A stretch of DNA of 64,000 nt from positions 1 to 64,000 of the forward strand of contig SHZU01000011.1 of the NCBI GenBank assembly GCA_009692115.1. Direction: 5' to 3'. Source of the DNA: Gemmatimonadota bacterium. GTDB lineage: Bacteria > Gemmatimonadota > Gemmatimonadetes > Gemmatimonadales > GWC2-71-9. Of the stretch, positions 42,183 through 52,800 are shown in pieces. Position 1 is the stretch's first letter; each line of letters opens with the position of its first letter. Both the position numbers and the translations under genes were made by a program. Under the pieces are notes generated by a model. It did no database searches and had not been told where the DNA came from. It saw only the letters and a list, made by a program, of their open reading frames with translations.

Positions 42183-43717
42183 ATCCGAACGGCATCGACA
42201 ACGATCGGGGTTTCCTTGGACACCCTCGCGGGCTGTCCACCCTCTTTTTCACCGAGATGTGGGAGCGGTTCAGCTACTACGGGATGCGCGCCATCCTGAT
42301 CCTGTTCATGGTGGCGCCGCTGACCGAAGGCGGTCTTGGCATGGCGGTGCCGGAGGCCGGCGCGGTCCAAGGGACCTACACCGCCATGGTCTACATGATG
42401 ACCATGGTGGGGGGCTGGTTTGCCGACAAGCTCTTTGGGCTCCGGCGATCGGTGTTCGTGGGCGGTGTGCTGATCATGGCGGGGCACATCAGCCTGGCCA
42501 TTCCGGGCTTGGCGTCGTTCTACCTCGGCCTGCTCCTGGTGGTGTTAGGCACCGGGCTCCTCAAGGGCAACGTCTCGGTCATGGTCGGCCAGCTGTACCG
42601 GCCCGAGGACACCCGCCGCGACGCCGGCTATTCGCTCTACTATATGGGCGTCAATCTTGGCGGCTTTCTGGGTCCGTTCTTCTGCGGATACTTTGCCCAA
42701 CAGCCGGCATTCCGGGAACGCCTGATCGGGTGGGGTTTCGCGCCCGAAACCGCCTGGCACTTCGGGTTCGGTGCCGCGGCGGTCGGGATGCTCTTTGGTT
42801 TGATCCAGTATTCGCTTGGCAAGGACCGCTTCCCCGCCACCGTCGAACGGCCGCTCGGGGTGTCGAATGACACCGAGCGAAGCCAAGCGCGGCGGCAGTT
42901 CGGGATGGCCCTCGGGGGCGTGCTGCTCGTGGTGCTGGCGGCCGTTGGACTCAACTCCGCGGGGACGATCACCATTACACCCCAGGGATTTGCCGGAGGC
43001 GTCGACGTGTTTCTGGTCGTGCTCACGGTCGGATTTTTTTTCTGGCTCTTTACCGTGGCCAAGTGGACCCCCGAGGAACGGAAGCGGCTCGTCGTCATTC
43101 TGGTGCTGTTCATGGGGGCATCGATCTTCTGGGCCGGTTTCGAGCAGGGGGCGTCGACCCTGAATCTGTTCGCCGACCGCAACACCGCCAACACGATTTT
43201 CGGCTGGGCCTATCCGAGTAGTTGGCTCCAGTCGGTCAATTCGTTTTTCATCATCGTCATGGCCCCCCTGGTGGGCTTGGTCTGGCTCAAGCTCGGGGTC
43301 CGGAATCCGTCGAGCCCCGCCAAGTTTTCACTCGGATTGTTCTTTCTGGCCCTGGCCTACGTGCTGATGATCGGGGCATCGTTGAGCGCCGCCGCCGGCG
43401 GCCGGGTCACCCCGATGTGGCTGGTTGGCTGCTACTTCCTCCAGACGATCGGGGAGTTGTGTCTCAGCCCGGTCGGGATGGGAGCCATGTCGACGTTGGC
43501 ACCGGCTCGGGCCCAGGGGCTCATAATGGGGGTGTGGTTCCTCGCGTCGGCGATCGGCAACAAGGTGGCCGGCCGGGTCGGTGGGCTCTACGAATCGTTC
43601 TCGATCACGACGTTGTTTACCGCCAATGCCGGGTTCGTCCTGATCTTCGCGTTGATCATGGCGTTGCTGATCGTGCCGATCAAGAACATGCGCGCTCGAA
43701 AAACCGCGTCAGTATAA
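42179..43717 (+). CDS. Proton-dependent oligopeptide transporter (POT/PTR2 family)
   Basis: 512 residues with about 14 hydrophobic segments. The ExxERFxYY proton/peptide motif appears in the first helix (TEMWERFSYYGMRAILIL), followed by the GGWFADKLFGLRRSVFVGG loop and later FEQGASTLNLFADRN. GTG start at 42179 overlaps the preceding stop (GTGA). The protein imports di- and tripeptides with protons; consistent with peptidases elsewhere in the window. A 14-base gap leads to the haloperoxidase-like gene. Confidence 0.93.
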   Translation: MNPNGIDNDRGFLGHPRGLSTLFFTEMWERFSYYGMRAILILFMVAPLTEGGLGMAVPEAGAVQGTYTAMVYMMTMVGGWFADKLFGLRRSVFVGGVLIMAGHISLAIPGLASFYLGLLLVVLGTGLLKGNVSVMVGQLYRPEDTRRDAGYSLYYMGVNLGGFLGPFFCGYFAQQPAFRERLIGWGFAPETAWHFGFGAAAVGMLFGLIQYSLGKDRFPATVERPLGVSNDTERSQARRQFGMALGGVLLVVLAAVGLNSAGTITITPQGFAGGVDVFLVVLTVGFFFWLFTVAKWTPEERKRLVVILVLFMGASIFWAGFEQGASTLNLFADRNTANTIFGWAYPSSWLQSVNSFFIIVMAPLVGLVWLKLGVRNPSSPAKFSLGLFFLALAYVLMIGASLSAAAGGRVTPMWLVGCYFLQTIGELCLSPVGMGAMSTLAPARAQGLIMGVWFLASAIGNKVAGRVGGLYESFSITTLFTANAGFVLIFALIMALLIVPIKNMRARKTASV

Positions 43718-43731
43718 CGCCGCCGCGATCG

Positions 43732-45168
43732 ATGCGAATTTGGCGAATGCTTTGGCTTGGCGCCGCGATCGCGGGGACCGGATGTGCCAAGGTCGTTCCG
43801 GCCGACGTTGGATTCGTCGTCAAGTGGACCGAGACCCACTACGCGCTGGCCCGCGCCGAACGATTGTCTCCGCCGGTCGCCGCCCGGGCCAGTGGGTACG
43901 CCGCCATCGCGCTCTTTGAAGGCTGGGCCGCCGCCGGCGATTCGCTCCGGAGCCTCGCCGGCCAACTGAACGGCCTCGACAGCATTCCGAAGCCGCCGGC
44001 CGGCAGTAGCCTCGACCCGGCGTTGGTGGCCCTCGAGGCGCAAACGGTGGTGCTCCGGGGCTTATATCGGGGCGGGTTTGCCTCGACCGACGTGGCCATC
44101 ACGGCCCTCCACGACTCCCTGGTGGGTGCGAGGACCGGCGCCGGGGTCAGCCGGGCCATCGCGGGTCGATCATTGGATTACGGGAACGCCATCGGACTTG
44201 CGGTGCTTCGGTGGGCTGAGGGCGATGGGTTTGCCGGCCGACAATTGGCGGATACCCCCCGGTCGACGCCGGATGCCTGGCAGCCGACCGCCACCGGGGC
44301 ACAGTTCCGGTCCCAGAGTCTCTCGGCCCAGAGCGACGTGGTATTGCTCGACAATCCAACCGGCAAAGCGCAGAGCGGGGCCCTCACCGGCGAGCGCTCG
44401 CTGTCGGTCAACCGGCCGAAGACGCCGGCGGCCGCCAACGCGCCCGGCATCAATCCCACCACGGCGCTCGAGCCGGGGTGGGGTGCGCTCCGGCCGTTTG
44501 TGTTGACCGGCTCCGAGTCCTGCCCGGCGCCTCCACCCCTCGAGTTCTCCAGCAAGCCGGGGTCGCCCTTCTATCAGCAGGCCGAGGAGATCTACCGGCT
44601 GGGTCAGAACCTGACGGAGGAGCAGCGGAAGATCGCCTACTTCTGGGCCGACAATCCCGGGGAGTCCGGCACCCCGGCCGGTCACTGGATGAGTGTCGTG
44701 GCCGGACTGGCCTGGCAATGGCAACTGTCGCCGGAACGGACGGTCGAGGCGTACGCGGTGACGGCCATTGCCGTCGCCGACGCCTTCATCGGCTGCTGGC
44801 GGGAAAAATACCGGACCGACCTGCTCCGCCCGGTCACCTATATCCAACGGTACCTCGACCCCAAGTGGCAAACGTTGCTCAACACGCCGCCCTTTCCGGC
44901 CTATACCTCCGGGCATTCGACTCAGTCGGCGGCCGCGGCCGAGGTGCTCACCGCCCTGTTCGGGGAAGACCGGCCCTATGACGATGCTACCCACGTCAGT
45001 CTCGGGCACGGCATCAAACGGCTGGCGTCATTTCGGGCGGCGGCGGAAGAAGCCGGGCAGTCCCGCTTCTACGGGGGCATTCATTACCGGATGGATCACG
45101 AGGGCGGCAAGATCCAAGGGGCCTGTATCGGCCGGGCGGTCCTGGCCCGCGTCGCCACTCGACGTTAG
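43732..45168 (+). CDS. Vanadium-dependent haloperoxidase-like lipoprotein (PAP2 superfamily)
   Basis: 478 residues. Lipobox GAAIAGTGC. All three vanadate/phosphate-site elements are present: KX6RP (KYRTDLLRP, near 358), PxxxSGH (PAYTSGHSTQ, near 393) and SRX5HX3D (SRFYGGIHYRMD, near 443). They are spaced as in bacterial vanadium haloperoxidase homologues and PAP2 acid phosphatases. The enzyme could oxidise halides or dephosphorylate an outer compound; sequence alone does not decide. Ten bases downstream begins the FG-GAP lipoprotein, a frequent partner. Ends with a CGTTAGGC octamer that contains its TAG stop. Confidence 0.87.
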   Translation: MRIWRMLWLGAAIAGTGCAKVVPADVGFVVKWTETHYALARAERLSPPVAARASGYAAIALFEGWAAAGDSLRSLAGQLNGLDSIPKPPAGSSLDPALVALEAQTVVLRGLYRGGFASTDVAITALHDSLVGARTGAGVSRAIAGRSLDYGNAIGLAVLRWAEGDGFAGRQLADTPRSTPDAWQPTATGAQFRSQSLSAQSDVVLLDNPTGKAQSGALTGERSLSVNRPKTPAAANAPGINPTTALEPGWGALRPFVLTGSESCPAPPPLEFSSKPGSPFYQQAEEIYRLGQNLTEEQRKIAYFWADNPGESGTPAGHWMSVVAGLAWQWQLSPERTVEAYAVTAIAVADAFIGCWREKYRTDLLRPVTYIQRYLDPKWQTLLNTPPFPAYTSGHSTQSAAAAEVLTALFGEDRPYDDATHVSLGHGIKRLASFRAAAEEAGQSRFYGGIHYRMDHEGGKIQGACIGRAVLARVATRR

Positions 45169-45177
45169 GCGGCACCG

Positions 45178-48100
45178 ATGACCCGATGGCGTTTCGCGGT
45201 GGTGGCGATTGGATCGCTGGCGGCCTGCCGGTCGCCGGAGCCGGGCCCGTGGCATGAGGAGGCCGGGTATCGGTGGCGCGATCTGGCGCCGCCGGTCGGC
45301 GGGTCCGTCGGCTTCACCAGCCAGCGCCCCGGCGCCACCGGCGTCGCCTTTCGGAACGACGTGGCCGAGGCCAAGGCGTTCGCCAACCGCCACCTGGTCC
45401 AGGGGTCGGGCGTGGCGATTGCCGATGTCGACGGTGACGGGCGCGCCGATGTCTACCTGACCCGGACCGACGGAGCCAACGCGCTCTATCGGAATCTCGG
45501 CCGTTGGAAATTCGAGAACATGGCCGCTGCCGCCGGGGTCGAGTTGGCCGACCGGGCCTCGACCGGCGCGGTCTTTGCCGACGTCGACGGCGACGGCGAC
45601 CAGGACCTGATCGTCACCGCCATGGCGGGCCGGAACTCTCTGTTTCTGAACGATGGCCGGGGCCGGTTCACCGACGCCACGGCCGAGAGCGGGTTCGTGC
45701 CGGAGTCCCGCGGCAGCACCACGGCCACCCTAGCCGATGTCGACGGGGATGGGGATCTCGATCTCTATGTCGCCAACTACAAGGCGACCACCATGCTCGA
45801 CTCGCTCTCGCCCCAGGAGCGGGCCTTCGACCAGTTGGTCAAGCGGATCGAGGGCCGGTACGAGATCGTTCCGTCGCGCCGGGACAATTACCGGGTGGTG
45901 CTCCGGGACGACATTCGCGCCGTGAGCGTCGTGCAGCGAGCCGATCCGGATTGGTTCTATCTGAACGACGGTGCGGGGCACTTTACCCGGGAAATGGTGG
46001 CGGGCAATCCCCGGTTTCTCGGGGAGGATGGCGTGCCCCTCGATCGAGAGCCGGACGACTTCGGGCTGGCGGCCCGGTTCTTCGACGCCAACGGCGACGG
46101 CGCCCCGGATCTCTATGTCGCCAATGACTTCGAAGATCCCGACCAGTTCTGGATCAATGACGGCACCGGCCGGTTTCGGCTGATCGACCGGACCGCGGTC
46201 CGCCAAACCAGTAACTCGGGGATGGCCGTTGATGTCTCGGACGTGGACCGGGACGGCGACATGGACCTGTTCGAAGTGGACATGCTCGCCAACGATAGCC
46301 ACCGCCGGAAGACCCAAATGCCGACCCACACGCCGATTCCGAAAGTGGGAGGCGACTATCGCGAGCGGGGCCAATGGCAGCGGAACGCGCTGCTGGCCAA
46401 CCGGGGCGACGGGACCTTCGCGGAAGTCGGCGCGATGGCCGGCGTCGCGGCCTCGGGGTGGTCGTGGTCGGCCCTGTTTCTCGATGTCGATCTCGATGGC
46501 TACGAGGATCTCCTGATCGGGAACGGGCACCGGTGGGATCTGATGGACACCGATGTCCAGGAACGGCTCAAGAGTCTGATGACGGGCGTTGATTGGCGGG
46601 AGGAACGGAAGTTCTATCCAACGCTGGCCTTGAAGAACGTGGCCTTTCGGAACCTGGGCGGCCTCCGCTTCGAAGAGGTCGGCTCGGCGTGGCGGTTCGG
46701 GACCGAGGAGGACATTTCCCATGGCATGGCCGCGGGCGACCTCGATGGCGACGGTGACTTCGACGTGGTGGTGAACCGGCTCGATGCGCCGGCGCTGCTG
46801 TTGCGGAACGACGCCCCCGCCGGCCGGCTGCTGGTCCGGCTGGCGGGCCGAGCGCCTAACGTCGACGGCGTCGGGGCGTTGATTCAGTTGCGCGGGCGGG
46901 GACGGGTCGATCAGTCCAAGGAAATGGCGGCGGGCGGCCTCTATCTGTCCGGCTCGGAGCCGGCGGCGGCGTTCGCGGCCCAGGGCGACAGCTTGGTGCT
47001 CGAGGTTCGGTGGCGGAGCGGAGCGGTCAGCACTGTGGTCGGGGCGGTAGCCGGCCGGGAATACCGGATTGCCGAGCCGCCCGGCGGCCCGGTGGCGGGG
47101 GCGGCTTCGCCGGAGGGCGGGCTCCCGCTCTTCGAGGACGTGTCCGATCGGCTTCGCCACCGACAGGTCGAGACCGAGTTCCCGGACTTTGCCCGCCAAC
47201 CGCTCCTCCCGATTAAGCTGAGCCAACTTGGGCCCGGGGTGAGTTGGATCGATCTCGACGGCGACGGCGACGACGATCTGGTGATCGGGGCTGGGGCCGG
47301 CGGGCGGCTCGCGGCGTTCCGAAACACCGCCGGGCGGTTCAGCCGGCTGCCCGGATTCGCCGCCGACAGCTTCGATCTGACCCAGATCGTCGCCGGGCCG
47401 GGGGTCGGGGTGTTGGTGGGGCAGTCGAGTTATCAGGCGGCGAGCCCGGCGTCGGCGTTAGGCGCGGCCCAGGTGTTTCGCTGGGCCCCTGGCGGGCCAC
47501 CCGAGGTCGCGGTGCCGGGCGACACCACCAGCGCCGGCCCCCTCGCCCTCGGCGACATCGACAGCGACGGCGACCTCGATCTCTTCGTGGGGGGCCGGGT
47601 GGCGCCGGGCGTCTATCCGCTGGCAGGCAACAGCCGGGTCTGGCGGAACGAGGGCGGGCGGTTCGTGGTCGACGAGTCGAACCGGGCCGTCCTCCGCTCG
47701 ATCGGGATGGTGTCGTCGTCGGTGTTCTCGGATCTCGATGCCGACGGCGACCCCGACCTGGTGCTGGCCCTCGAGTGGGGACCGATCAAGGTGCTGGAGA
47801 ATCAGGGCGGGCGGTTCGCGGATCGGACCGAGGCCTGGAAACTTGACCGGCTGTCCGGGCGATGGAACGGGATTGCCACCGGGGATTTTGACGGCGATGG
47901 CCGGATCGACCTAGTGGCCACGAACTGGGGCCGGAACACCATGGCCCGCCCCGACTCGGCCCGGCCGCTCTATCTCTACTATGGCGGGTGGGGCGGGGAC
48001 GGGGTCTCGATGAGTCTGGCGCAGGTGGATCCCCGGCTTAAGGGCCTGGCGCCGTTGCTGACCCTGTCGCGACTTACGGCGGCTCTCCCCGGGCAGCGGC

Positions 48101-48828
48101 GCCGGACGCCGACGTTCGCGGCGTACGCCGACGCCACCCTGGAGCAGGCGTTCGGCGATGCCCTGGGTCGCGGCGGGCGGCTGGTGGCCACGACCTATGA
48201 CCAGATGGTGTTCCTCAACCGGGGCGGGTTCTTCGAGCCCCGGTCGCTGCCCCTCGAGGCGCAGCAGGCCCCGGCCTTTGGGGTGGCCGTGGCCGATTTT
48301 GACGGCGACGGGGCCGAGGACCTGTTCCTGGCCCAGAACTTTTCGGAAACCGACATCGCCTCGCCCCGGCTCGATGCCGGCCGCGGGCTCGTCCTGCTTG
48401 GCGATGGCGGCGGCGGCTTCGCGGCCCTGAGCGGCAACCAGTCAGGGGTCCGGTTGGCCGCCGACCAGCGGGGCGTTGCCGTCGCGGATTTCGACGACGA
48501 TGGGCGGCCCGATGTCGTAGTCGGCCAGAACACGGCGGCCACGGTGCTGTTCCGGAACGCCGCCGGCCGGCCGGGGCTCCGAGTCCGGCTGGCCGGCGGA
48601 CTCCGGCCGGCGGTGCTCCGGCTGGGGTATCCGGACGGGTTGGGGCCGGCGCGCGAGGTGCGACTCGGCGGGGGCTACTGGTCCCAGGACGGAGCGCCGG
48701 TGTTGGGAACGAGGCCGGACCCGGTTGCACTCTGGGTCCGCTGGACCGCCACTGATTCGACCCGGGTCCCGCTCCGTCCCGGCCAACGAGCGGTGACCGT
48801 TATCAGGGCGTTGCCCGAGTCCAGATGA
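45178..48828 (+). CDS. Large FG-GAP/VCBS and UnbV/ASPIC-domain lipoprotein (CRTAC1-like)
   Basis: 1216 residues. Lipobox LAAC. At least 13 Ca-binding FG-GAP cores of the form DxDxDGxxDL are spread through it (for example IADVDGDGRADVYL, ADVDGDGDLDLYV, SDLDADGDPDLVL, ADFDDDGRPDVVV), building two seven-bladed propellers. An ASPIC/UnbV segment (DGVGALIQLRGRGRVDQSKE) lies between about 560 and 620. Such proteins are large extracellular scaffolds or adhesins. Start at ATG 45178 is nine bases after the haloperoxidase stop. Repeats are rich in GAC/GGC codons. The 3' end overlaps the minus-strand plug protein by 26 bases. Confidence 0.92.
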   Translation: MTRWRFAVVAIGSLAACRSPEPGPWHEEAGYRWRDLAPPVGGSVGFTSQRPGATGVAFRNDVAEAKAFANRHLVQGSGVAIADVDGDGRADVYLTRTDGANALYRNLGRWKFENMAAAAGVELADRASTGAVFADVDGDGDQDLIVTAMAGRNSLFLNDGRGRFTDATAESGFVPESRGSTTATLADVDGDGDLDLYVANYKATTMLDSLSPQERAFDQLVKRIEGRYEIVPSRRDNYRVVLRDDIRAVSVVQRADPDWFYLNDGAGHFTREMVAGNPRFLGEDGVPLDREPDDFGLAARFFDANGDGAPDLYVANDFEDPDQFWINDGTGRFRLIDRTAVRQTSNSGMAVDVSDVDRDGDMDLFEVDMLANDSHRRKTQMPTHTPIPKVGGDYRERGQWQRNALLANRGDGTFAEVGAMAGVAASGWSWSALFLDVDLDGYEDLLIGNGHRWDLMDTDVQERLKSLMTGVDWREERKFYPTLALKNVAFRNLGGLRFEEVGSAWRFGTEEDISHGMAAGDLDGDGDFDVVVNRLDAPALLLRNDAPAGRLLVRLAGRAPNVDGVGALIQLRGRGRVDQSKEMAAGGLYLSGSEPAAAFAAQGDSLVLEVRWRSGAVSTVVGAVAGREYRIAEPPGGPVAGAASPEGGLPLFEDVSDRLRHRQVETEFPDFARQPLLPIKLSQLGPGVSWIDLDGDGDDDLVIGAGAGGRLAAFRNTAGRFSRLPGFAADSFDLTQIVAGPGVGVLVGQSSYQAASPASALGAAQVFRWAPGGPPEVAVPGDTTSAGPLALGDIDSDGDLDLFVGGRVAPGVYPLAGNSRVWRNEGGRFVVDESNRAVLRSIGMVSSSVFSDLDADGDPDLVLALEWGPIKVLENQGGRFADRTEAWKLDRLSGRWNGIATGDFDGDGRIDLVATNWGRNTMARPDSARPLYLYYGGWGGDGVSMSLAQVDPRLKGLAPLLTLSRLTAALPGQRRRTPTFAAYADATLEQAFGDALGRGGRLVATTYDQMVFLNRGGFFEPRSLPLEAQQAPAFGVAVADFDGDGAEDLFLAQNFSETDIASPRLDAGRGLVLLGDGGGGFAALSGNQSGVRLAADQRGVAVADFDDDGRPDVVVGQNTAATVLFRNAAGRPGLRVRLAGGLRPAVLRLGYPDGLGPAREVRLGGGYWSQDGAPVLGTRPDPVALWVRWTATDSTRVPLRPGQRAVTVIRALPESR

Positions 48829-49525
48829 CGACGACCCCGCACCCCGCCGATGAGCCGGTGAATTCGGCCGGAACTTCCCCGGAGCCTCGGTAGACTTCGA
48901 TGCCCTGGACGTCGTTGATCGGGGTCGTGGTGGCGAAGTAGCGGGCCTGCTGGCCATCGACGTAGTAAACCGGGAGGCATCCCGGGGCTGCCCGGGCCAT
49001 CCGGGCGCGGCAGTCGAGTGCGTCGCAGTACACTTTGACGCCTTTGACGGTCCGGAGGGCGTCGCCCATGTTCATGTAGCCGCGGGCGCTGATTTCGTCG
49101 CGGCCAATGAAATGGCCAACCCCCCGGTCACGGCGCCGCTCGAACTCGACGAACCGGGGTAGGGTCTTCGAGTTTCTGGCCTCGACTTCGAGTTCGGGCA
49201 TCTGCTCGCCGGTGAACTCGAGCTCGAAGGTCTTCTCGAGCGTCCTGCCGGCCTCGAACTTGAGAAAACCGGTGAAGGGTTTGTAACCGACGACCCGAAT
49301 CAAGATCCGCCGCTCGCCGGGTTCGACGCCGCTGAGGACGAAGCGGGCCTGGCTCGAGAGGCTGACGTCCGCTTTGACGCCGTCGAGGGCGATGATGGCT
49401 GTGGGTAAGACCTGACCGGTCCGGCCATCGTAGACCTTCCCGATCAGCTGCGCCTTGTCCTGCGCCAAGCCGGCGCTCGACCCGAGGGCCATGCTGAGTA
49501 GAACACCCACCAAGGTTTTGACCAT
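48803..49525 (-). CDS. Exported carboxypeptidase-like plus TonB-plug protein without a barrel
   Basis: 240 residues. Signal peptide ending SAGLAQ, then a carboxypeptidase-regulatory-like sandwich (LIGKVYDGRTGQVLPTAII, residues 26-105) and a compact plug-like domain (DEISARGYMNMGDALRTVKG, VYYVDGQQARYF, GIEVYRGSGEVPAEF, ending VVIWTRATP). There is no barrel. Cysteines at YCDALDCRARMARAAPGC could form disulfides. This soluble two-domain layout may act in periplasmic recognition near the SusCD system. The stop lies inside the tail of the FG-GAP gene on the other strand (overlap 26 bases). Confidence 0.8.
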   Translation of the reverse strand: MVKTLVGVLLSMALGSSAGLAQDKAQLIGKVYDGRTGQVLPTAIIALDGVKADVSLSSQARFVLSGVEPGERRILIRVVGYKPFTGFLKFEAGRTLEKTFELEFTGEQMPELEVEARNSKTLPRFVEFERRRDRGVGHFIGRDEISARGYMNMGDALRTVKGVKVYCDALDCRARMARAAPGCLPVYYVDGQQARYFATTTPINDVQGIEVYRGSGEVPAEFTGSSAGCGVVVIWTRATP

Positions 49526-49899
49526 GACGCTCGAACCAGGTTGACAGGTCGGTCCAATTTATATCTCTTGCGTTTTCTCCGCTTGGGAGGCAAATTGGCG
49601 TTTCCAAAATTTTCCCGGCGTGCCGACATAGTGTCTTTCTGACACGGCCGACCCAGAGCCGATCGTGTTGAAACGACACGAGTCCCTGGCGGTTTATTCC
49701 GCAAGGCGCCAGGGCTGCCGATCTTGCGATCGGAATGCGGAGGGTATGGAATTTGCCTCTGAGTGCTTACCTTCTCTTCCGACTCCGTGGTGGAGACGCG
49801 TCGATCCGTTGCTGGCCGTTCAGCTTGATCCGGGTGTAGGGCTCTCATTCCCGAATGCAGTTGCCATTTTCAATATCCTTACAACCGAGGATTCGCATC
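49526..49899. other. Regulatory region between divergent plug-protein and susC genes
   Basis: 374 bases with no coding potential. It contains an AT-rich patch at 49550-49566 (AATTTATATCT; TATAAATT on minus) about 30-40 bases before the plug-protein start. A nested hairpin lies at 49698-49741: TCCGCA/TGCGGA outside and CCGATC-TTGC-GATCGG inside, about 160 bases before susC. TTGACA at 49541 lacks a well-spaced -10. Promoters for both genes must lie here. Confidence 0.55.
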
Positions 49900-52800
49900 A
49901 TGAAGCGTTCCGTACAGAGTGGTCTCCGCGCCGGGGCCGTCGCGGTGCTCTTCACGCTGACCGCACAGGCGGCGTGGGCACAGGCGACGATCTCTGGTAA
50001 GGTGACCGACGCCCAAGGTCGGCCGATCGGCGGCGCCAATGTGCTGCTGGTGGGGCTGTCCAACGGCGGGGCTACCAATCAGAGCGGTGTCTACACGATC
50101 GCCGTCGCGGCGTCCAATACCAGCGGCCGGTCGGTGACGATCAGCGCCCGGTTCTTGGGCAAGAAGCTGTCGACCAAAACGATCGTGCTGTCGCAGGGCA
50201 GCCAGACCGTCGACTTCCAGCTAGCGGACGACCCGTTTCGCCTCGACGAACTCGTCGTGACGGGCGTGTCCGAGGCCACGTCGACCAAAAAGCTCGCCTT
50301 TGCCGTCGGGAAGGTGTCTGCGGATCAGCTTCAGGAAACCCCCGGCGTGAGCGCGCTTGGCGCGCTGGCCGGCAAGGTGGCGGGCGTCCGGTTGGTGCAA
50401 ACCAACGGCGAACCCGGCACCGCCCCGGCGATCCGCCTCCGCGGCGCCACCAGCATCTCCGGCAGCCAGGACCCGCTGATCATCGTGGATGGCACGATCA
50501 CCCGGATCAGCTTGGCCGACATCGCGTCCGAAGACATCGAGCGGATCGAAGTCGTCAAGGGCGCGGCCGCCTCGTCGCTGTACGGGTCGGACGCCGCCAA
50601 CGGCGTGGTTCAGATCTTCACCAAGCGCGGCGCGAATCTGGCCGACGGCAAGCTCTCGGTGACCACCCGGAATGAGGGTGGTGCCTCGTTCTTGACCAAG
50701 ATGATCCCGAATGCCAATGCCCACGCTTTTAAGGTGAAGGCGTGCGATTCGTTCCCGAGCGGCGTGTGCTTCGCCCGGAATCCCGCCGGCAACCGGCAGA
50801 ACGAGCCGGACGGCATCGCCGACAATCCGTACCCCAGATACTTCGACCACCAGGACGAGGTGTCCCGGCCGGGCGTGTTCTTGACCAACTACCTCTCGGT
50901 CGGGCAGCGGCGCGGGCAGACCAATTTCAACGCCTCGTTCCAGAACACCAGAACCGAGGGTGTCATCCTCGGCGTCAAGGGTTACACCCGGCAGAACTTC
51001 CGGATCAACGTCGATCAGCAGTTGACCCCCAGGCTCGATCTCTCGTTCAGTTCGTTCTACGGGCGCTCGAACAACAATGATGCCGCCCAAGGTCCCGGCA
51101 ATCCTTTCTTCGCCGTGACCTTCGTCGAACCGAACATCGACTTGTTCGCCAAGAACCCCGATGGGAGCCCATACCGGGCGTTCATTCCGGACCGGGTGGC
51201 GAACGCCTCGAACCCGCTCTATGCCTTGTTCAACCGCGACCGGCAGAATGACCGGAGCCGGTTTACCGGGTCCGGCCGGATCCGGTGGCGGATTCGGGAC
51301 TGGTTGAGCGCCGAAGGCAACTACAACTTTGACACCGACCGGAACGACTTCACCGATCTGACGCCATTCGGGTATCTCTCGGCCACCGGACAGCCCACCG
51401 ATGGTGACTTGTTCAAGTCGGGTCAGAGCAGCCGGACCTACAACACCGGCGCCACCTTGACGGCCATTCGGAGCTTCGGGTCGATCACCAACACCACCAA
51501 GGTCTCCTACGTCTACGAGGATGAAAAGAACTCGTACATTCAGACCCGAGGCACTAAGCTGGTCGTGAAGCAGGTCCCGGAATTTGCGGCTGTCGACCCC
51601 TCCACCCTGTCGAGCTTCTCGAACGACATCGACATCCGGAACCGGAACGCCTTCGCGGTCACGACCTTCGACATCAAGGACCGGTACATTCTCGACGGCT
51701 TGATCCGGCAGGACGAGTCCTCGTTGTTCGGTCCGGAGAGCCGGAAGTCGACCTACTACCGGTTGTCGGGCGCCTGGCGGGCCAACGAGGATCTCAAGAT
51801 CGGCGGGATCGACGAATTGCGGTTCCGGGGCTCGTACGGGACGGCGGGTCTCCGGCCCCAATTCGACTATCAGTACGAAACCCTGGCGGTATCGGCCGGG
51901 TCGTTCTCCAAGCAAACCCTCGGGAACCGGGCGTTGCGTCCGGCGAAGTCGGCCGAATACGAGGTCGGAGCCAACCTCGAATTGGCAGGCGGCCGGGTGT
52001 CGGTCGAGTACACCTACTCGTCGAAGGAAACCAAGGATCAGATCATCCGAGTCAACTTGCCGTCGGTGGTCGGGTTCCTGAATCAATGGCAGAACATCGG
52101 TGCCTTGAAGTCCAGAACCCATGAGGTCGCGGTTGGGCTCCAGTTGATCAACAACCGGAATATGGCCTTCCAGTTGAGCATCACGGGAGACCGGACCCGG
52201 CAGACCATCACCGATTGGCCGCTGCCGCTCGATCTCTTCGGCCCGGTCGAAACCTTCTACATCAACAAGGGCGCCTCGCTCGGCGCCATGTACGGCAACC
52301 GGGTGGTCAAGGACATCAATGAGCTCTACGACGACCCGACCAAGAAGGCCCAGTCCGGGGCTGGCCAGGCGTGGGATCCGGCGAAGTTTGTCGTCAACGA
52401 AGAAGGCTATGTCGTCCTGAGAGATCAGCTCGGGAAGCCGGACGAGAGGCCCTTCTTCTACGTCAACGCCAAGGGGGAGTCCATCGTGCCGATCGGCGAT
52501 GCCAACCCGGACTTCAACCTGAGCTTCAACCCGGTCTTCAGCTGGAAGAAACTCGCCTTGAATGGCTTGGTCGATTGGAGCCAGGGCGGCAGCATCTATA
52601 ACGGGACCCGGCAGTGGCCGTTCTTTGAGAACCGCGACCGGATTTACGATCAGCGCGGCAAGCCCGAAGCCGAAAAGAAGAGCCAGCTCTACTACAACTT
52701 CTTCTACAACGGGTTGAATCCGATCGACTTCTTCGTCGAGCCGGGCACCTATGTGAAGATCCGGGAGTTGGCGGCGCACTACACCCTCGACCGAAACCAG

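Noticed and set aside
45730-47226. A 498-codon minus-strand frame inside the FG-GAP gene
   Set aside because: The plus strand holds repeated DxDxDGxxD motifs, and periodic repeats keep antisense frames open artificially.
49541-49566. TTGACA as a -35 box for susC
   Set aside because: No -10 hexamer lies 16-18 bases downstream; the AT-rich patch is at about 13-15, and susC is more than 330 bases away.
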